A stretch of DNA of 64,000 bases from positions 154,029 to 218,028 of the forward strand of contig NW_003122912.1 of assembly GCF_000003605.2 (NCBI RefSeq). Direction: 5' to 3'. Source of the DNA: Saccoglossus kowalevskii. Taxonomy: Eukaryota > Hemichordata > Enteropneusta > Harrimaniidae. The translations under genes were made by a program, and so were the position numbers. This document shows, piece by piece, positions 1-11,963 of this stretch. Each line of letters opens with the position of its first letter. Position 1 is the stretch's first letter. The notes beneath the pieces were generated by a model. It was not told where the DNA came from. It worked only from the letters and a program-made list of their open reading frames with translations, and ran no database searches.

Positions 1-914
1 TTGATTATTGGATTTCTCGCTGCTTCGTTGATTATAGGCGTGTCACTTGGATTAATGTATTTAATACCCAGGCATTGTACCCCATGCTGCTCCCTCTCAA
101 TGGCTCTTTTGCCAGCGTTGTTTCGAAAAATAAATGTGCGTTTGCGTCTTCCTCTATTTCGTGCGGTTCTCGTGGCTACTCGATATATTTTGATATACAG
201 TGCGAATACAACGAATAATGGAATCCAATATCCTAAAATAGTTTGCGACAGTATGAACCATGTAACGTCGAAATATGCAATTACACACTCTTCCTCTGAA
301 GTATTGTGGTCACGTTTGAACCGATGCAACAGAAAGTTAGGTAGCCCGTCTATCAGAAATGCTACTATCCATGTCAGACATATTGTTGTCCAAATTTGTC
401 GTTTGTTGATCCGAGTTAAATGTCGTATTGGATCAACTAATGCAATGTATCGATCCACAGTTATAGCCAATATGGCGAATAACGAAACACTGCAAATATT
501 ATAATCAAGGGCGAGCCATATATCACACACTAAACGACTAAACGGCCACTTTCCCATTATATTGTACATAGTAAAAACGGGAGTTGATATCGCGCCAACA
601 AATAAATCCGAAACGGCTAGATTGAGAATGAGTAAATTGGATAGCTTCCGAAGATCTCTAACTTTTGCGAAGAGTAATATAACAATGAGATTTTCAACAA
701 TTATAGCTAGACTTAAAACAGCACCAGCTATTGCCGTCAGTGTAAGCGGAATTGTTGAGGACGGCGATCTTTCATTGTAACGTATACTACTCACTGTCAG
801 TGATATGAAACTGTGGTTGGAATAGTTCGATATTTCCGGACTCCATGACGTCGACAGCGTAGTATTATCGTACTTCAATGTTGTAGTTTCATGTAACGTC
901 CCGTTTAAATCCAT
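1..914 (-). CDS. Muscarinic/histamine-like class A GPCR, copy A (3' part beyond the window)
   Basis: A continuous minus-strand frame runs from an ATG at 912-914 to the left edge (about 304 codons, no stop). It encodes an amine-type seven-helix receptor through TM5 and the start of a long third intracellular loop. Visible: TM1 with the conserved Asn, LAVSD in TM2 (Asp2.50), the TM3 cysteine, WLALDY with the amine-binding Asp3.32, DRY at the end of TM3, and the TM5 proline. It is a near copy of the receptor at 3425-5347, head to tail with it. Most of the frame is nearly identical, but the end of TM4 and second extracellular loop (about 300-372) differ strongly, and there the sequence leans towards the third receptor at 24784. 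TM1 reads E-N where the other copies have G-N, and a Trp/Pro pair before ECL2 is changed to Leu/His, so slight functional decay is possible. No introns. Whether TM6-TM7 are intact cannot be seen here. Confidence 0.85.
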   Translation of the reverse strand, partial: MDLNGTLHETTTLKYDNTTLSTSWSPEISNYSNHSFISLTVSSIRYNERSPSSTIPLTLTAIAGAVLSLAIIVENLIVILLFAKVRDLRKLSNLLILNLAVSDLFVGAISTPVFTMYNIMGKWPFSRLVCDIWLALDYNICSVSLFAILAITVDRYIALVDPIRHLTRINKRQIWTTICLTWIVAFLIDGLPNFLLHRFKRDHNTSEEECVIAYFDVTWFILSQTILGYWIPLFVVFALYIKIYRVATRTARNRGRRKRTFIFRNNAGKRAIEREQHGVQCLGIKYINPSDTPIINEAARNPII

Positions 915-1165
915 TGTGTCTGTGGTCAATGCGACCACAACACTATTACGACTATATGTTCCCAACTTGGCGCTGATTGTTTGAATAATACCGTGTTGCT
1001 GTCACAGTACACTACTTGTTGTTGACACAGCATGTATATGCAATGTGATCTTCGAGAAGTAGATCTCGCAACTGAAGCAAAATCACACGAGATGATGGAA
1101 TAGAAAGTATGTCTCGAACATAAATTACATTTCTATACTAAGGGATGACGTTGTAAATAAAAAAA

Positions 1166-2510
1166 AGGTTTTATTATTTTAAAAGGAAGGTCACTGTTGC
1201 GAATATGTATACATGTAATGGCCTAATATCACGTGTATGTGCTGTTAATTAAAATGTATTTGATCTTGAAAATTATGTGTGTGTTGAATTGTAAGGATTT
1301 TAACAGATGCTTCTCAAAGGCTACATATATCGCATTTGTTCTAAATAAAAACGCCCTCACGTGGCTATGACTGACAATTTAAATGTAGCACGCAGAAGTA
1401 TAGCTTGACATGTAGGCTATCTGAAGTAATATCGCCTGATTAATCCATAACAACATAGAGAGTATTCACTTAGAATACTTGCTCGTTGCCAGCAAACTGT
1501 AACGAAACCATTGAATTTATTCACGGGTATCATATTATCATATTTCAACATCGGTACATCTTAGTTTTGCGTTTGCCATGAAGTCGCTGAGCTGTAATTA
1601 ACGTATTTAAATGAGCTATGGTAATTTGAACACGTTGACACAATCCAGCATTTCGATTGGTTAATTAGTGACACAGTTTTAGGTCTCGTGGTTTCAGGTT
1701 ATCTCGTGCATGTATATTGCAAGACATGGGGGATATCGTAGCGCATGCGAATTCATTCGCTTACGATGAAACTAAGTTGAATTTGACCTCCATTTCATAA
1801 CAATTTATTTTTGTACGTTACTATAATCACTACTGAGAAATAATCAACAATTGCAACACTTCGAAAACAGTAAGTTATTGTGAAACGTAGCATGACCGGA
1901 TGATGCTACCCTGATCATTTGCTACCATGCAATGCATTCGTGTTTGTTTTTATTTGAAACGTATTTCAGAATATACTTTACGTTACCAACTTTTTTTTAA
2001 AAAAAATAATTGCATATTCAATCAAATATACTGAGTATTTTTTTTTTCGTCATCTTGTGCTTTATATATTCACTTTGCCTGACTGATTTTTCAACATTTC
2101 AGAACCAAATTGAGGCCTTTGGCCTTACACTTTTTTCTGACGCCTAAATAATAGTGACGCAAAAGCAAGAGATTTTACGTTATTCAGGCTCGAATGCGCA
2201 GGGTCCTAACTCGAATTCCAGAAAACCAAAGATATTCGTGTCTAGGAACGCGTGTTTCCCCGGACACTGTAACACACCGAACAAATACACTCAATCAAAC
2301 CTTTATAGATAGTCAGACGATAACACGTCACGGTGTCTTCAAAAGTACCCGGATGTTACGTATATGTGTGCGTTGCTTATTAACTCAAATAATTACTTCC
2401 ATGCCTATTGATGATACTTTTGCCATAGACGAATATATAAGGATGACAAATTTCAATACTCATAATTTAAATTAGTATCTTTATTAGTAAGTTAAAAACA
2501 CAAATAAGTA
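1166..2510. other. Copy A-specific 1.35-kb stretch, no gene seen
   Basis: AT-rich DNA that interrupts the similarity between the two duplicated receptor units. No domain, terminal repeat or target duplication was recognised, so insertion and deletion cannot be told apart. Confidence 0.5.
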
Positions 2511-3424
2511 GCGTTTTGACTGTGAACAAAAAGTGTACAGTCAATTAAAGCTGTAAAACAGCTTTGTCAAGTCCAAGTTTGAAGGCTGAGTATGCCTTAA
2601 TTTGTACCCACTGATGATAACGAACTTGAACAATAATTAGTGATGGTATTTCCCGATCATTTTGTGAACAACACTGCGAAAGGAATCATTATAAACAGCA
2701 TAGAGATCGCTATTAAAAACCCATAATTCGAAATTTAAAACCAAAAATTACCAAGATCATAAATGTGTATTGATACTGATAATATAATTGTACACCCTGT
2801 CGTTGTACAATCAACTTCCCTGGCGAATATTGAGTCCCTCGATGTTTTACATAGTCAGCTCGTTATCATCATACCGGTGGGAATTCTTTGTATTATATAT
2901 GCATTACTGGTTGAACAACAGTGCTACCTGTGAGCATATATACGAGGCTAAAGTGATTTATGATGATGTTACAATACACCAAACCGTCGCTCGTGAAATC
3001 AATTATGTCATACAGCTCGAACTGAATTAACTAATGGTAACCAGACACCGCTCTATAAATATATTGTACGACATTTATGAGGTGTTTTAACATCTACAAA
3101 TAGTAGGTCATTCATGCTCCTATCGATATTTTTCTCCATGAGAGCCAACAATAAATTAAGTTTCTAGCCAGCTTGGTTGAAGGATTAATGCTGCAAAAAA
3201 ATGACAAATACCCACATTCCCCTCTCTCAGAGTAGAAAACATTGATTAGTGCTAATTAAGTCATATATGTTATTCTAATACATTTTATTGGCTTTTATCG
3301 CTGAAGCGTAATCGTTTGCTACTTTCAGTTTCATTGGGTCATGAACACATTTTCGATTAGGTTGTTGGCACCACGAAGTGGTAAATGCAATTGTGGTTTA
3401 AAAAATTAAAGCATAGTCGTTATT

Positions 3425-5347
3425 TCAAACTAGTTTACATTTGAAAAGGAGTCTCTTAAGCGCTTTTCGAAACTTTGGATTAGCAAGTGCGTAACAAATA
3501 GGATTAATTGCACTGTTTGTGTAGTAAATCCAGTAGACTATTTTAAACACATTTGGGTGAATGCATTTTGGACAGAAGGTAATCACCATAGCAACTATGT
3601 GATACGGCATCCAGCAGCAGACCAATGCTGCCAGTAATGCAGTGACGGTGAGGAATGTTTTACTGTCACTCGGTGTGGTGTTAGATCTTCTTCCTGCCAT
3701 CGTGCTTGCAATATTTGAACTAATTCTCGAATGTTCGTCATCAACAGAAGGCAGTTTTTTGTCCGACTTGGAGTATCGATCAACTGGCTCTGCCGCGGAT
3801 TTAATTTCGATATTATGCGTGACGAGCGATGTGTGGTTATTGACTACCTCTATCTCCGGTGTTCCGACATGCGCCATTGAAGAGTGTGTCTGTTGACCCG
3901 TTGACATCAAAGTATAATTCATTGGTGCGTTCTCCGATCCGCGTACGTGACTTGACGTTACGTCACTTATTTTCGATTTATCGCAGTTATTTTTTTCAAA
4001 ATTGCAAATCGATAAACCGTGAACTTCAGAATTACCTATATCGGTATTGGAAACACAGGCCCGTTCATTGTGTTCACTATTTTTATCGTTATTTGGCTTC
4101 ACTGTTTCAAAGTCATCCCCATCCTTTGAAAATGCTAAATTCATAACTCCAATTTCACTGCTAGGAGCATGATTTAGGTCACTGCAATCTGATATTTCTA
4201 CTTCCACGGCGGCAGTGTCTGTTACATCGTGGTATGTCACATCACTATATTCATTTATCGACATGTTATTAGGTTCCGCCCTGGTTGTCGAGTGATCGTC
4301 GCAACCTTCCACGTGTAATCTCTCCTTGACGGTTAGATTTCCATAGGCGTTACCTGAATTCATAGACGTTGCACAATTGTTGTCATTGTCATTGTTGGTA
4401 TGTGCAGGGCGTAATTTAGCTATACTCGGTTCATTGATTATTGGATCTCTCGCTGCTTCGTTGATTATAGGCGTGTCACTTGGATTAATGTATTTAATAC
4501 CCAGGCATTGTACCCCATGCTGTTCCCTCTCAATGTGTCTTTTGCCAGCATTGTTTCTAAAGATAAATGTGCGTTTGCGTCTTCCTCTCTTTCGTGCGGT
4601 TCTCGTGGCTACTCGATATATTTTGATATACAGTGCGAATACAACGAATAATGGAATCCAATATCCTAAAATAGTTTGCGACAGTATGAACCATGTAACG
4701 TCGAAATATGCAATTACACACTCTTTCTCTGAAGTATGGCGTTCACTTTGAAATCGAGGCCACATAAAGTTAGGCAGCCCGTATATTATAAATGATATTA
4801 TCCATGTCAGGCATATTGTTGTCCAAATTTGTCGTTTGTTGATCCGAGTTAAATGTCGTATTGGATCAACTAATGCAATGTATCGATCCACAGTTATAGC
4901 CAATATGGCGAATAATGAAACACTGCAAATATTATAATCAAGGGCAAGCCATATATCACACACTAAACGACTAAACGGCCACTTTCCCATTATATTGTAC
5001 ATAGTAAAAACGGGAGTTGATATCACGCCAACAAATAAATCCGAAACGGCTAGATTGAGAATGAGTAAATTGGATAGCTTCCGAAGATCTCTAACTTTTG
5101 CGAAGAGTAATATAACGATGAGATTTCCCACGATTATAGCTAGACTTAGAACAGCACCAGCTATTGCCGTCAGTGTAAGCGAAATTGATAACGACGACGA
5201 TTTTTCATTGGGACGTATACTACTCACTGTCAGTGATATCAAACTGTGGTCAGAATAGTTCGATATTTCCGGACTCCACGTCGTCGACAGCGTAGTATTA
5301 TCGTACTTCAATGTTGTAGTTTCATGTAACGTCCCGTTTAAATCCAT
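3425..5347 (-). CDS. Muscarinic/histamine-like class A GPCR, copy B (complete, 640 aa)
   Basis: Single-exon receptor of the plasma membrane, expected to couple an amine-type ligand to G proteins. The ATG at 5345-5347 begins MDLNGT; an in-frame TTG further upstream was not used. N-glycosylation sequons lie at N4, N17 and N30. TM1 about 57-82 (Asn75), TM2 92-115 (Asp103), C130 pairing with C210 in ECL2, Asp137 at position 3.32, DRY at 154-156, Trp182 in TM4, Pro232 in TM5, CWMP at 578-581 in TM6, and NPICY at 615-619 in TM7. ECL3 holds a CPKC pair (592/595), as in muscarinic receptors, while DVTWF before TM5 resembles the histamine H1 receptor. The third intracellular loop is very long (about 250-560), acidic and Ser/Thr-rich, as in muscarinic receptors. 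No orthologue is named because the features are mixed. Tandem duplicate of the frame at 1-914. Confidence 0.9.
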   Translation of the reverse strand: MDLNGTLHETTTLKYDNTTLSTTWSPEISNYSDHSLISLTVSSIRPNEKSSSLSISLTLTAIAGAVLSLAIIVGNLIVILLFAKVRDLRKLSNLLILNLAVSDLFVGVISTPVFTMYNIMGKWPFSRLVCDIWLALDYNICSVSLFAILAITVDRYIALVDPIRHLTRINKRQIWTTICLTWIISFIIYGLPNFMWPRFQSERHTSEKECVIAYFDVTWFILSQTILGYWIPLFVVFALYIKIYRVATRTARKRGRRKRTFIFRNNAGKRHIEREQHGVQCLGIKYINPSDTPIINEAARDPIINEPSIAKLRPAHTNNDNDNNCATSMNSGNAYGNLTVKERLHVEGCDDHSTTRAEPNNMSINEYSDVTYHDVTDTAAVEVEISDCSDLNHAPSSEIGVMNLAFSKDGDDFETVKPNNDKNSEHNERACVSNTDIGNSEVHGLSICNFEKNNCDKSKISDVTSSHVRGSENAPMNYTLMSTGQQTHSSMAHVGTPEIEVVNNHTSLVTHNIEIKSAAEPVDRYSKSDKKLPSVDDEHSRISSNIASTMAGRRSNTTPSDSKTFLTVTALLAALVCCWMPYHIVAMVITFCPKCIHPNVFKIVYWIYYTNSAINPICYALANPKFRKALKRLLFKCKLV

Positions 5348-6053
5348 TGTGTCTGTGGTCAATGCAAGCACAACACTATTACGACTATATGTTCCCAACT
5401 TGGCGCTGATTGTTTGAATAATACCGTGCTGCTGTCACAGTACGCTACTTGCTGTTGACACAGCATGTATATGCAATGTGATCTTCGAGAAGTAGATCTC
5501 GCAACTGAAGCAAAAACACACGAGATGATGGAATAGAAAGTATGTTTCGAACATACATTACACTGCTATACTAAGGGATGACGCGTTGTAAATAAACGGG
5601 GTCATTATTTAATAAGTCGACTGTGAAACAAAAAAATGTATAATTAATTAAAGCTGTATAAACAGCATTGCGATCGCTATTATAAATTCATGATTCAAAA
5701 TTCAAAACTAAGAAAATTACCAAGATCATAAATGTGTATTGATACTGACAATGATATTATTGTAAACCCTGTCGTTGTACAATCAAATTCCCTGGCGTAT
5801 ATTGAGTCCCTCGATGTTTTACATAGTCAGCTCGTTATCATCATACCGGTGGGAATTCTTTGTATTATATATGCATTACTGGTTGAACAACAGTGTTACC
5901 TGTGAGCATATATACAAGGCTAAAGTGATTTATGATGATGTTACAATACACCAAACCGTCGCTCGTGAAATCAATTCTGTGATATAGCTCAAAACTGATT
6001 GAAACTAACGGGACACCGCTCTATAAATATATTGTACGATATTTATGAGGTAT
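3425..6053. repeat. Tandem segmental duplication, right copy
   Basis: The right-hand unit carries the complete receptor gene and about 700 bp of upstream DNA. Upstream DNA matches the left copy to about 6053, after which similarity stops. A short plus-strand reading frame (2788-3030 and 5775-5987) is open in both copies, but the surrounding non-coding DNA is equally similar, so this is not evidence for a gene. Confidence 0.85.
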
Positions 6054-6059
6054 TTTGTA

Positions 6060-9000
6060 CTGACTTCACTACGGTTATCTTGTAATTATGACGTTTAATC
6101 GCATCGAAGCCCCTATTTAGCCTTCATTTATTTCAACACTACGTTTAAATATGCTATCAAACAAAGGAATTACTTTCTCAAATACCATTTATGATAAAGT
6201 GGTAAATGACCCGTACGATGTATGTCATTTGTTCTCAATTACTGATAAACTGTTTACTATATGTATCGTGACCCATGGATCACGCCTATATTTGAACATT
6301 CATGTAGGCGAGGAACTGTGTCATACAATAGCCAAGACTTATTACATATATTGCATAGTTGAAGAAATATAATAACGTATTCATGACACTATGTTATGTC
6401 ACGATGTGTATTACATTCCATCAGTTAATTACGTCATGACGATATGTCATCATGCACACGGAGACATCTCGAAGCGTTAATATGGCGATTAACTTACCCT
6501 GATTGCCTCTATATGGTGTAAGAACAGGTTGTCTTTTGCGTTACTATGGTGAATATATTCTAAGATATCGTTTATTGAATTTAAGTTTTAAGAGGTCATC
6601 CGCTTTCCCATTGAAGTATCTGAATTTTATTTATTTATTTATTTATTTATTTTCCTTTATTTTTATATTTCAAACATTAGTTATTCAACTTGTTATCAAT
6701 AACATTTAATATTATCACTGTCCCAATTAGTTTTCTAGCTACTATATAAACATTTAAACAATGTGTTAAAACAATGTAAAGCTGGTCCCACAACAATTCA
6801 CAGACATGCGTAGAAGTGCCGCGTGATTTATGATTCCGAAGACAGTAAAACAGACATGGTTGGTTACTTCTCACATTTAGCACAATATCTGTGCAATACT
6901 TAGTACAAAATACATACTTCTCGATCCTTTTTATGTGTTATGGCCGTACAATCATACAGAAAGTATGAGAGTTGTATTCACCGTTAAGATTAAAATAATT
7001 GTCATCCCATTACACTGTAGAAATTCTGTTGGACAGATTTTCGTACAAACTTTTATATTTAAACTCAGAGTATTTTAAAATTCAAATCGCAAACAGCAAT
7101 AGGAAAGTTGATCCTATCGCGGCACTATAAAAAGAAATATTTTTTCACTCAATTTCATTATTATTGAAATAATGTGTTTTTTAATTAATTTATATATTCT
7201 TTGCCATATTCTATCAATAAAACTTTTATATTTCTGTAAACATTCAGAAATACATTTTGTTTTAATTAAAAATCATAGAAGTGCTTGCTAGACTAACATT
7301 GAAAATACATGGAAATACCATTATCGACCAGAATGGCAGCACAGCACAAGAGTGTTTTTTTTAACTTAAATGTAGACGTAACACAATATAATAGTCTAAG
7401 AATAAAACTAATATAAATTTGTTCAATAAATCAGTTATCAATGTATCAATAATTTGACATGCGTCTAAGCCTGTGTGAACAAAGTTTCCATTAGCAGTTA
7501 TCATGGGAATATAAAATTAAATTAACATTTTAACCAAATAAGTGTATCGTACGTTTTTGTTTATTTAAATATAATATTTATATTACAGTATCAAATTAGT
7601 TCTCGTTTGGTTACGGTCCCGCGATCATCTACTTTCAAGTGATTAAATAATACGCGCATCACTTAGTGCCACTCAATTAGAAGGGTTTCTAATGTCTTAG
7701 CGGATATATGATACAAAACAATGATATATAATGCAGTACGCACTCCACAATGCATGATCTACAAGTTGGATACTTCTAACTCCAGTTACGGCATATATCA
7801 TGCAACTTCCATGTGATAAAAGCATGTGATATGTTCACCCCCATTCCGGCAATTTGCATTTTCCTCGTACACATTTATAACTGTGACGTCACAAGCTACT
7901 AGTCTAATATTTCTTTTATATGTCAGTGAATATAATGTGCTCAAATGACAGATGTTAAGATATATTTACTAGACTTACTCATCGGATACAATTAGATGTT
8001 ATTGTGCAGACACTACACTTTTCACCATTTTATTATTATATATTTCCAGAAACTAGGACTTGGTCATACAACTAGGATAGACAAAAAACACCCAATTTAC
8101 CTAAAATGTATGGAATAGGAATGCATACATACATTGCCAGTCTTACGAGTGATCTAAAAAATGTGGATTTTACGCTGATGTTTCTTAGCGGTTTACTCGA
8201 TTGATTTACCTCTAATTTGTCTGAGTGATACACTTTCAACTCATATATTCTTTGTAATATTCTCTGCTCCACGGGCGTTGAGGGTGTTGTATGCATGTTC
8301 CAAATGATAATAGCCTCATACTTTACTGTCGAGTTTCATCAAATAAACCTGATAGTCCACAATGATATTAATTGTTTTATGTCAGTAGTATTAGGTGAAT
8401 GGCAACAGGAATGTGAAAAGTCTGGATTGTGAACGGATATCTATGAAATTGTTGAAATGAAGATAGCTTACAAGAACGTAACGCAGAATAGGTGTCCTCG
8501 CGCACATCAAACTAGTAAGAGGTTCAATGGGGAGGATAACTGAGGTTTCTTGTGGCAAAAGTTGTAAACATTCCAACAACAAACAATTAACATTCAGAAA
8601 TCGAACTTATATAAAAATGGCAAATATAATTTTTTACAGTACTAGTAATTGATTTGTCAGATCAATTTGTAAAAGTATAACATATGAATAAAATAAATTG
8701 AAAAGGGCTGAACAAAATGTTGAAGCATTACTTTCATCTTAATCGTTAGCTTTGACTACTATATAAACTGTGAGAGTGAATATTTACGCTAAGCAATTTC
8801 TGCTTAATTCAAAGTAAGACTTAAAAACACTTTCACAATGTGATTGGTGCAAGGATATAGTAAACAATGCAGCACACGGTATATGTTAACAATACAAATT
8901 GCTGTGTTCCGCCTAATATAATATATACTAGTATACTGTAACAGTACATTCCATGGAAGATGATACGATAGCGACACTTATACCTACATTTTACGAGCAA

Positions 9001-10660
9001 GTCTAGTGCCAAACTCTCAGAACTAATATATATGGCGACGAGGATTAAGTTTCGAATGGCTACAACAATACCATCTAATCTTGTTAATTCTGATTGATAT
9101 GTATGTAATCATATTGCAGGAAGCCTAGCGGGACGTATATATACCATGTACGCAATCATAAGTGTCCATTTGTCGGGGTAATGATGTGAAATGAAAATTT
9201 ATGTAGTGATGGTACTAACACATTGATTACAACTCTCTAATTTTAGTTAGTCGTGGTATCATCTCATTTGATAATATGGGAGGCAATTAAGAATAATTAT
9301 TAATTTTCAATAATTTCTTCGTAGCCGTTAGTGTGACTGCAATTACAAAGCACATTATTCATATCTAGGCCAGTGACAACTCGATGAAATGATCAAGGCC
9401 ATGATATACGACAGGCGCATTTGACAAACAATACACAATACAATTCCAAATATTAATCGGCAATGACCATCGGTGGCCTTGAATATATTTATATTGTTGT
9501 TATTGACCAATGAGCTTTTACTGTAGAATGTCATCGCGGCAAAGTATAATTATATTTACTCGTGGTGCATGTGACGGGATACATGTAATTAAATTAAAAA
9601 CTGAAACACAGTATTGAGATGCAAGAAATATTTCGTATCGACAAAAATGTGGACAAGAAACTAACCATGATTTAAAATCTAACGTCCTTTATAACTCTAA
9701 GCTACGTAATATATTTCACGTAATATTATTCAGTCTCATAATACACGTTCAATTAAAATGATGATTTAATTGTAGCTGCTCCTGCAATATGCAGTAATAC
9801 ATACTGATTTATGTAATATTTATCATTGCATTCATCACAGTATATACTTCCACGTGTTGATTGTGAATTATTGCACATCTTCATATTTCCAACGATCACA
9901 AGGAATCGGTATCATCATATCGATTCAAGCAATTTAAAATACAGTTTACGTAGTTCACCAGCGAAATATGGATTCTATGTTTACTATGCATCAATGAACT
10001 ACGCGATTAAGAACTTTCGTATATGGTAATTATTTTTTTCATCTTGCACGCTTAAGCTGCAATCATAGGTAATTTTACACATAAAACTACACATAAAATT
10101 ATTCCTTAAAGTTAAAGAATGACGTTATTTAAAATGCTGTGAACGTTGACCTTAATCACTGCCCGGTCAGCATCTGATAACCGAGTTCTGATCGACCGAT
10201 GAGAATATACATTTCAATATTAGCGTATAATGCATATAATACGAGGCTTTAGCTCTGATCCAATCACACGATATCCTGTAACATAAACGGAACCATTAAT
10301 ATGAACACAAAAGAGAATTTTAAATCGACATAAATCATGATTGATAACTCTGGATGGTATCCTTGGCAATAAATTGAATCTCATTCTTCACACTTATTTT
10401 TAAAACATCTGATATACATAAGGTAATTTTAACATTGAGTCATGTTCCGTTGAAAGGTTAAGTTAATGTATATATGTCAAATGAATGCTCTAACAAATTT
10501 TAATACCTTTAATTATTTAATTAGAAATGAAGACATTGTTTAAACATAAACAATTATGCTTAACATATTTCTTTATTTCAGTCGTTGAATGTTCTAATAT
10601 CCACGTGGTTTGTGTCTGTAATCAACGCGAGCGCCATTCCGTGAGGCCAAACTTTTATTA
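6060..10660. other. Gene-free AT-rich stretch
   Basis: No coding region with recognisable domains on either strand. It contains a short (TTTA)n run at about 6627-6655 and many short A/T runs. It would be upstream of receptor copy B and could hold its regulatory DNA, but nothing specific can be pointed to. Confidence 0.5.
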
Positions 10661-10662
10661 TC

Positions 10663-11045
10663 CCTTGTTTCGCGAACCCGCCATATGAACAGGAGCCAAA
10701 AATGAAATAAACATAAAACTTTATTTCAGCGTGATTTCTCGCGCCCGCCGACCTGTGAGCGCAAAAAAATGCTAAAAAAATATTATTTTTATCTTCATTT
10801 TTTTACCGCCCGCCGTATAACAAATCCAAGTTGCATTTTCGTGGGAGTATCATTATCAAAGTACCGAAGTCTCGCGCAGATGAGAAACAAGGTTATACAT
10901 GGAATACAATTTTATTTCATTTCTTCTTTCCTATCAATGATCTCACTTACAATTCTTTGAGAATCATACAAATCTAATGGAATTAATTGTATTTTTTCCC
11001 CGCCCTCCTCAAAAAAGTTGCCTTATAAAAACTCGAGAAACAAGG
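10663..11045. repeat. Possible MITE with short inverted ends
   Basis: The ends read CCTTGTTTCGCGA at the left and, inverted, CCTTGTTTCTCGA at the right, enclosing about 380 bp with several GC-rich CCCGCC segments unlike the AT-rich surroundings. No clear target duplication was found, so this is a weak call. Confidence 0.3.
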
Positions 11046-11121
11046 AATAAATAAAGTACGGCCTGAATAGTTTTAATTTTACGCTTTCAGTTGTTTAACG
11101 TTTATTTATCGTGCCAACGTC

Positions 11122-11963
11122 CAGTGTTCGAAATTAACGTCGGTCCGGTCGGCCTCACGCCGACAGTGGGTGTAAAGGGCCTAGAGCTGTGAAAAACCAT
11201 CAGTCCTTGTGACCGACCATAAATTTATACTTAAAAAAACCGTTATTATTATTTAGTATGATTGTAAGACCAAATATATAATAAATATCGATAGTAACAC
11301 CAGAATTGTTTCTAAATTGCGTTTTCTTGCACGTTTGATCAACAAATGGCATCACTCATCGACCTGGGCATAGGAGTCATAATTCAAGCTTGCCGAATGA
11401 TCGCGAAATGCGCCNNNNNNNNNNNNNNNNNNNNNNNNNNNNNNNNNNNNNNNNNNNNNNNNNNNNNNNNNNNNNNNNNNNNNNNNNNNNNNNNNNNNNN
11501 NNNNNNNNNNNNNNNNNNNNNNNNNNNNNNNNNNNNNNNNNNNNNNNNNNNNNNNNNNNNNNNNNNNNNNNNNNNNNNNNNNNNNNNNNNNNNNNNNNNN
11601 NNNNNNNNNNNNNNNNNNNNNNNNNNNNNNNNNNNNNNNNNNNNNNNNNNNNNNNNNNNNNNNNNNNNNNNNNNNNNNNNNNNNNNNNNNNNNNNNNNNN
11701 NNGCCAGTGATCATGACAGTGTTTTTTCTGAAGATTTTGATGAGTTTAGTAACGATGAAAGAAATGATGATGACCTCTTTGAGGCTGCAGATAATATATC
11801 TGATTAATTAGTAAATAAAGGTTTTGCAATTGCAAGCTTGTATTATCCGTTTAGTCTTTGTCTGTTAAATATCAGGGCCTACAGTGAGCTAGAAGGACCT
11901 ACAGTTTCAATTTGACATACGTCCTTCGGGCCTTGTATGATTTTCATCTAATTTCGAACACTG
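11122..11963. mobile_element. hAT-superfamily DNA transposon, short or internally gapped
   Basis: The termini are perfect 15-bp inverted repeats, CAGTGTTCGAAATTA at 11122-11136 and its complement at 11949-11963. They are flanked by an exact 8-bp direct repeat CCAACGTC (11114-11121 and 11964-11971). CAGTG ends plus an 8-bp target duplication are the hallmark of hAT elements. An assembly gap (11415-11702) lies inside, so true length is unknown. Right of the gap a plus-strand frame ends in a very acidic tail (NDDDLFEAADNISD), followed by AATAAA at about 11812. This tail is not the usual hAT transposase C-terminus. The element is probably non-autonomous. Confidence 0.85.
11415..11702. other. Assembly gap (N run)
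   Basis: 288 Ns inside the hAT element. The stated gap length may be arbitrary. Confidence 0.95.

Larger units (their letters stand above)
1..3088. repeat. Tandem segmental duplication, left copy
   Basis: Positions 1-1165 match 4434-5595, and about 2510-3088 match about 5620-6053, in the same orientation. The duplicated block covers the receptor's 5' half and upstream DNA up to the shared stretch around 3045-3075. The left copy holds about 1.35 kb (roughly 1166-2510) absent from the right copy, through insertion here or deletion there. Identity is high, so the duplication looks young. Confidence 0.85.

Noticed and set aside
1-504. Open plus-strand frame of 167 codons at the left end, and its counterparts at 4377-4751 and 4995-5258
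   Set aside because: Antisense shadows of the receptor genes; no domain of their own.
2788-3030. Short plus-strand frame open in both receptor duplicates (also 5775-5987)
   Set aside because: Surrounding non-coding DNA is equally similar, so the shared frame follows from recent duplication.
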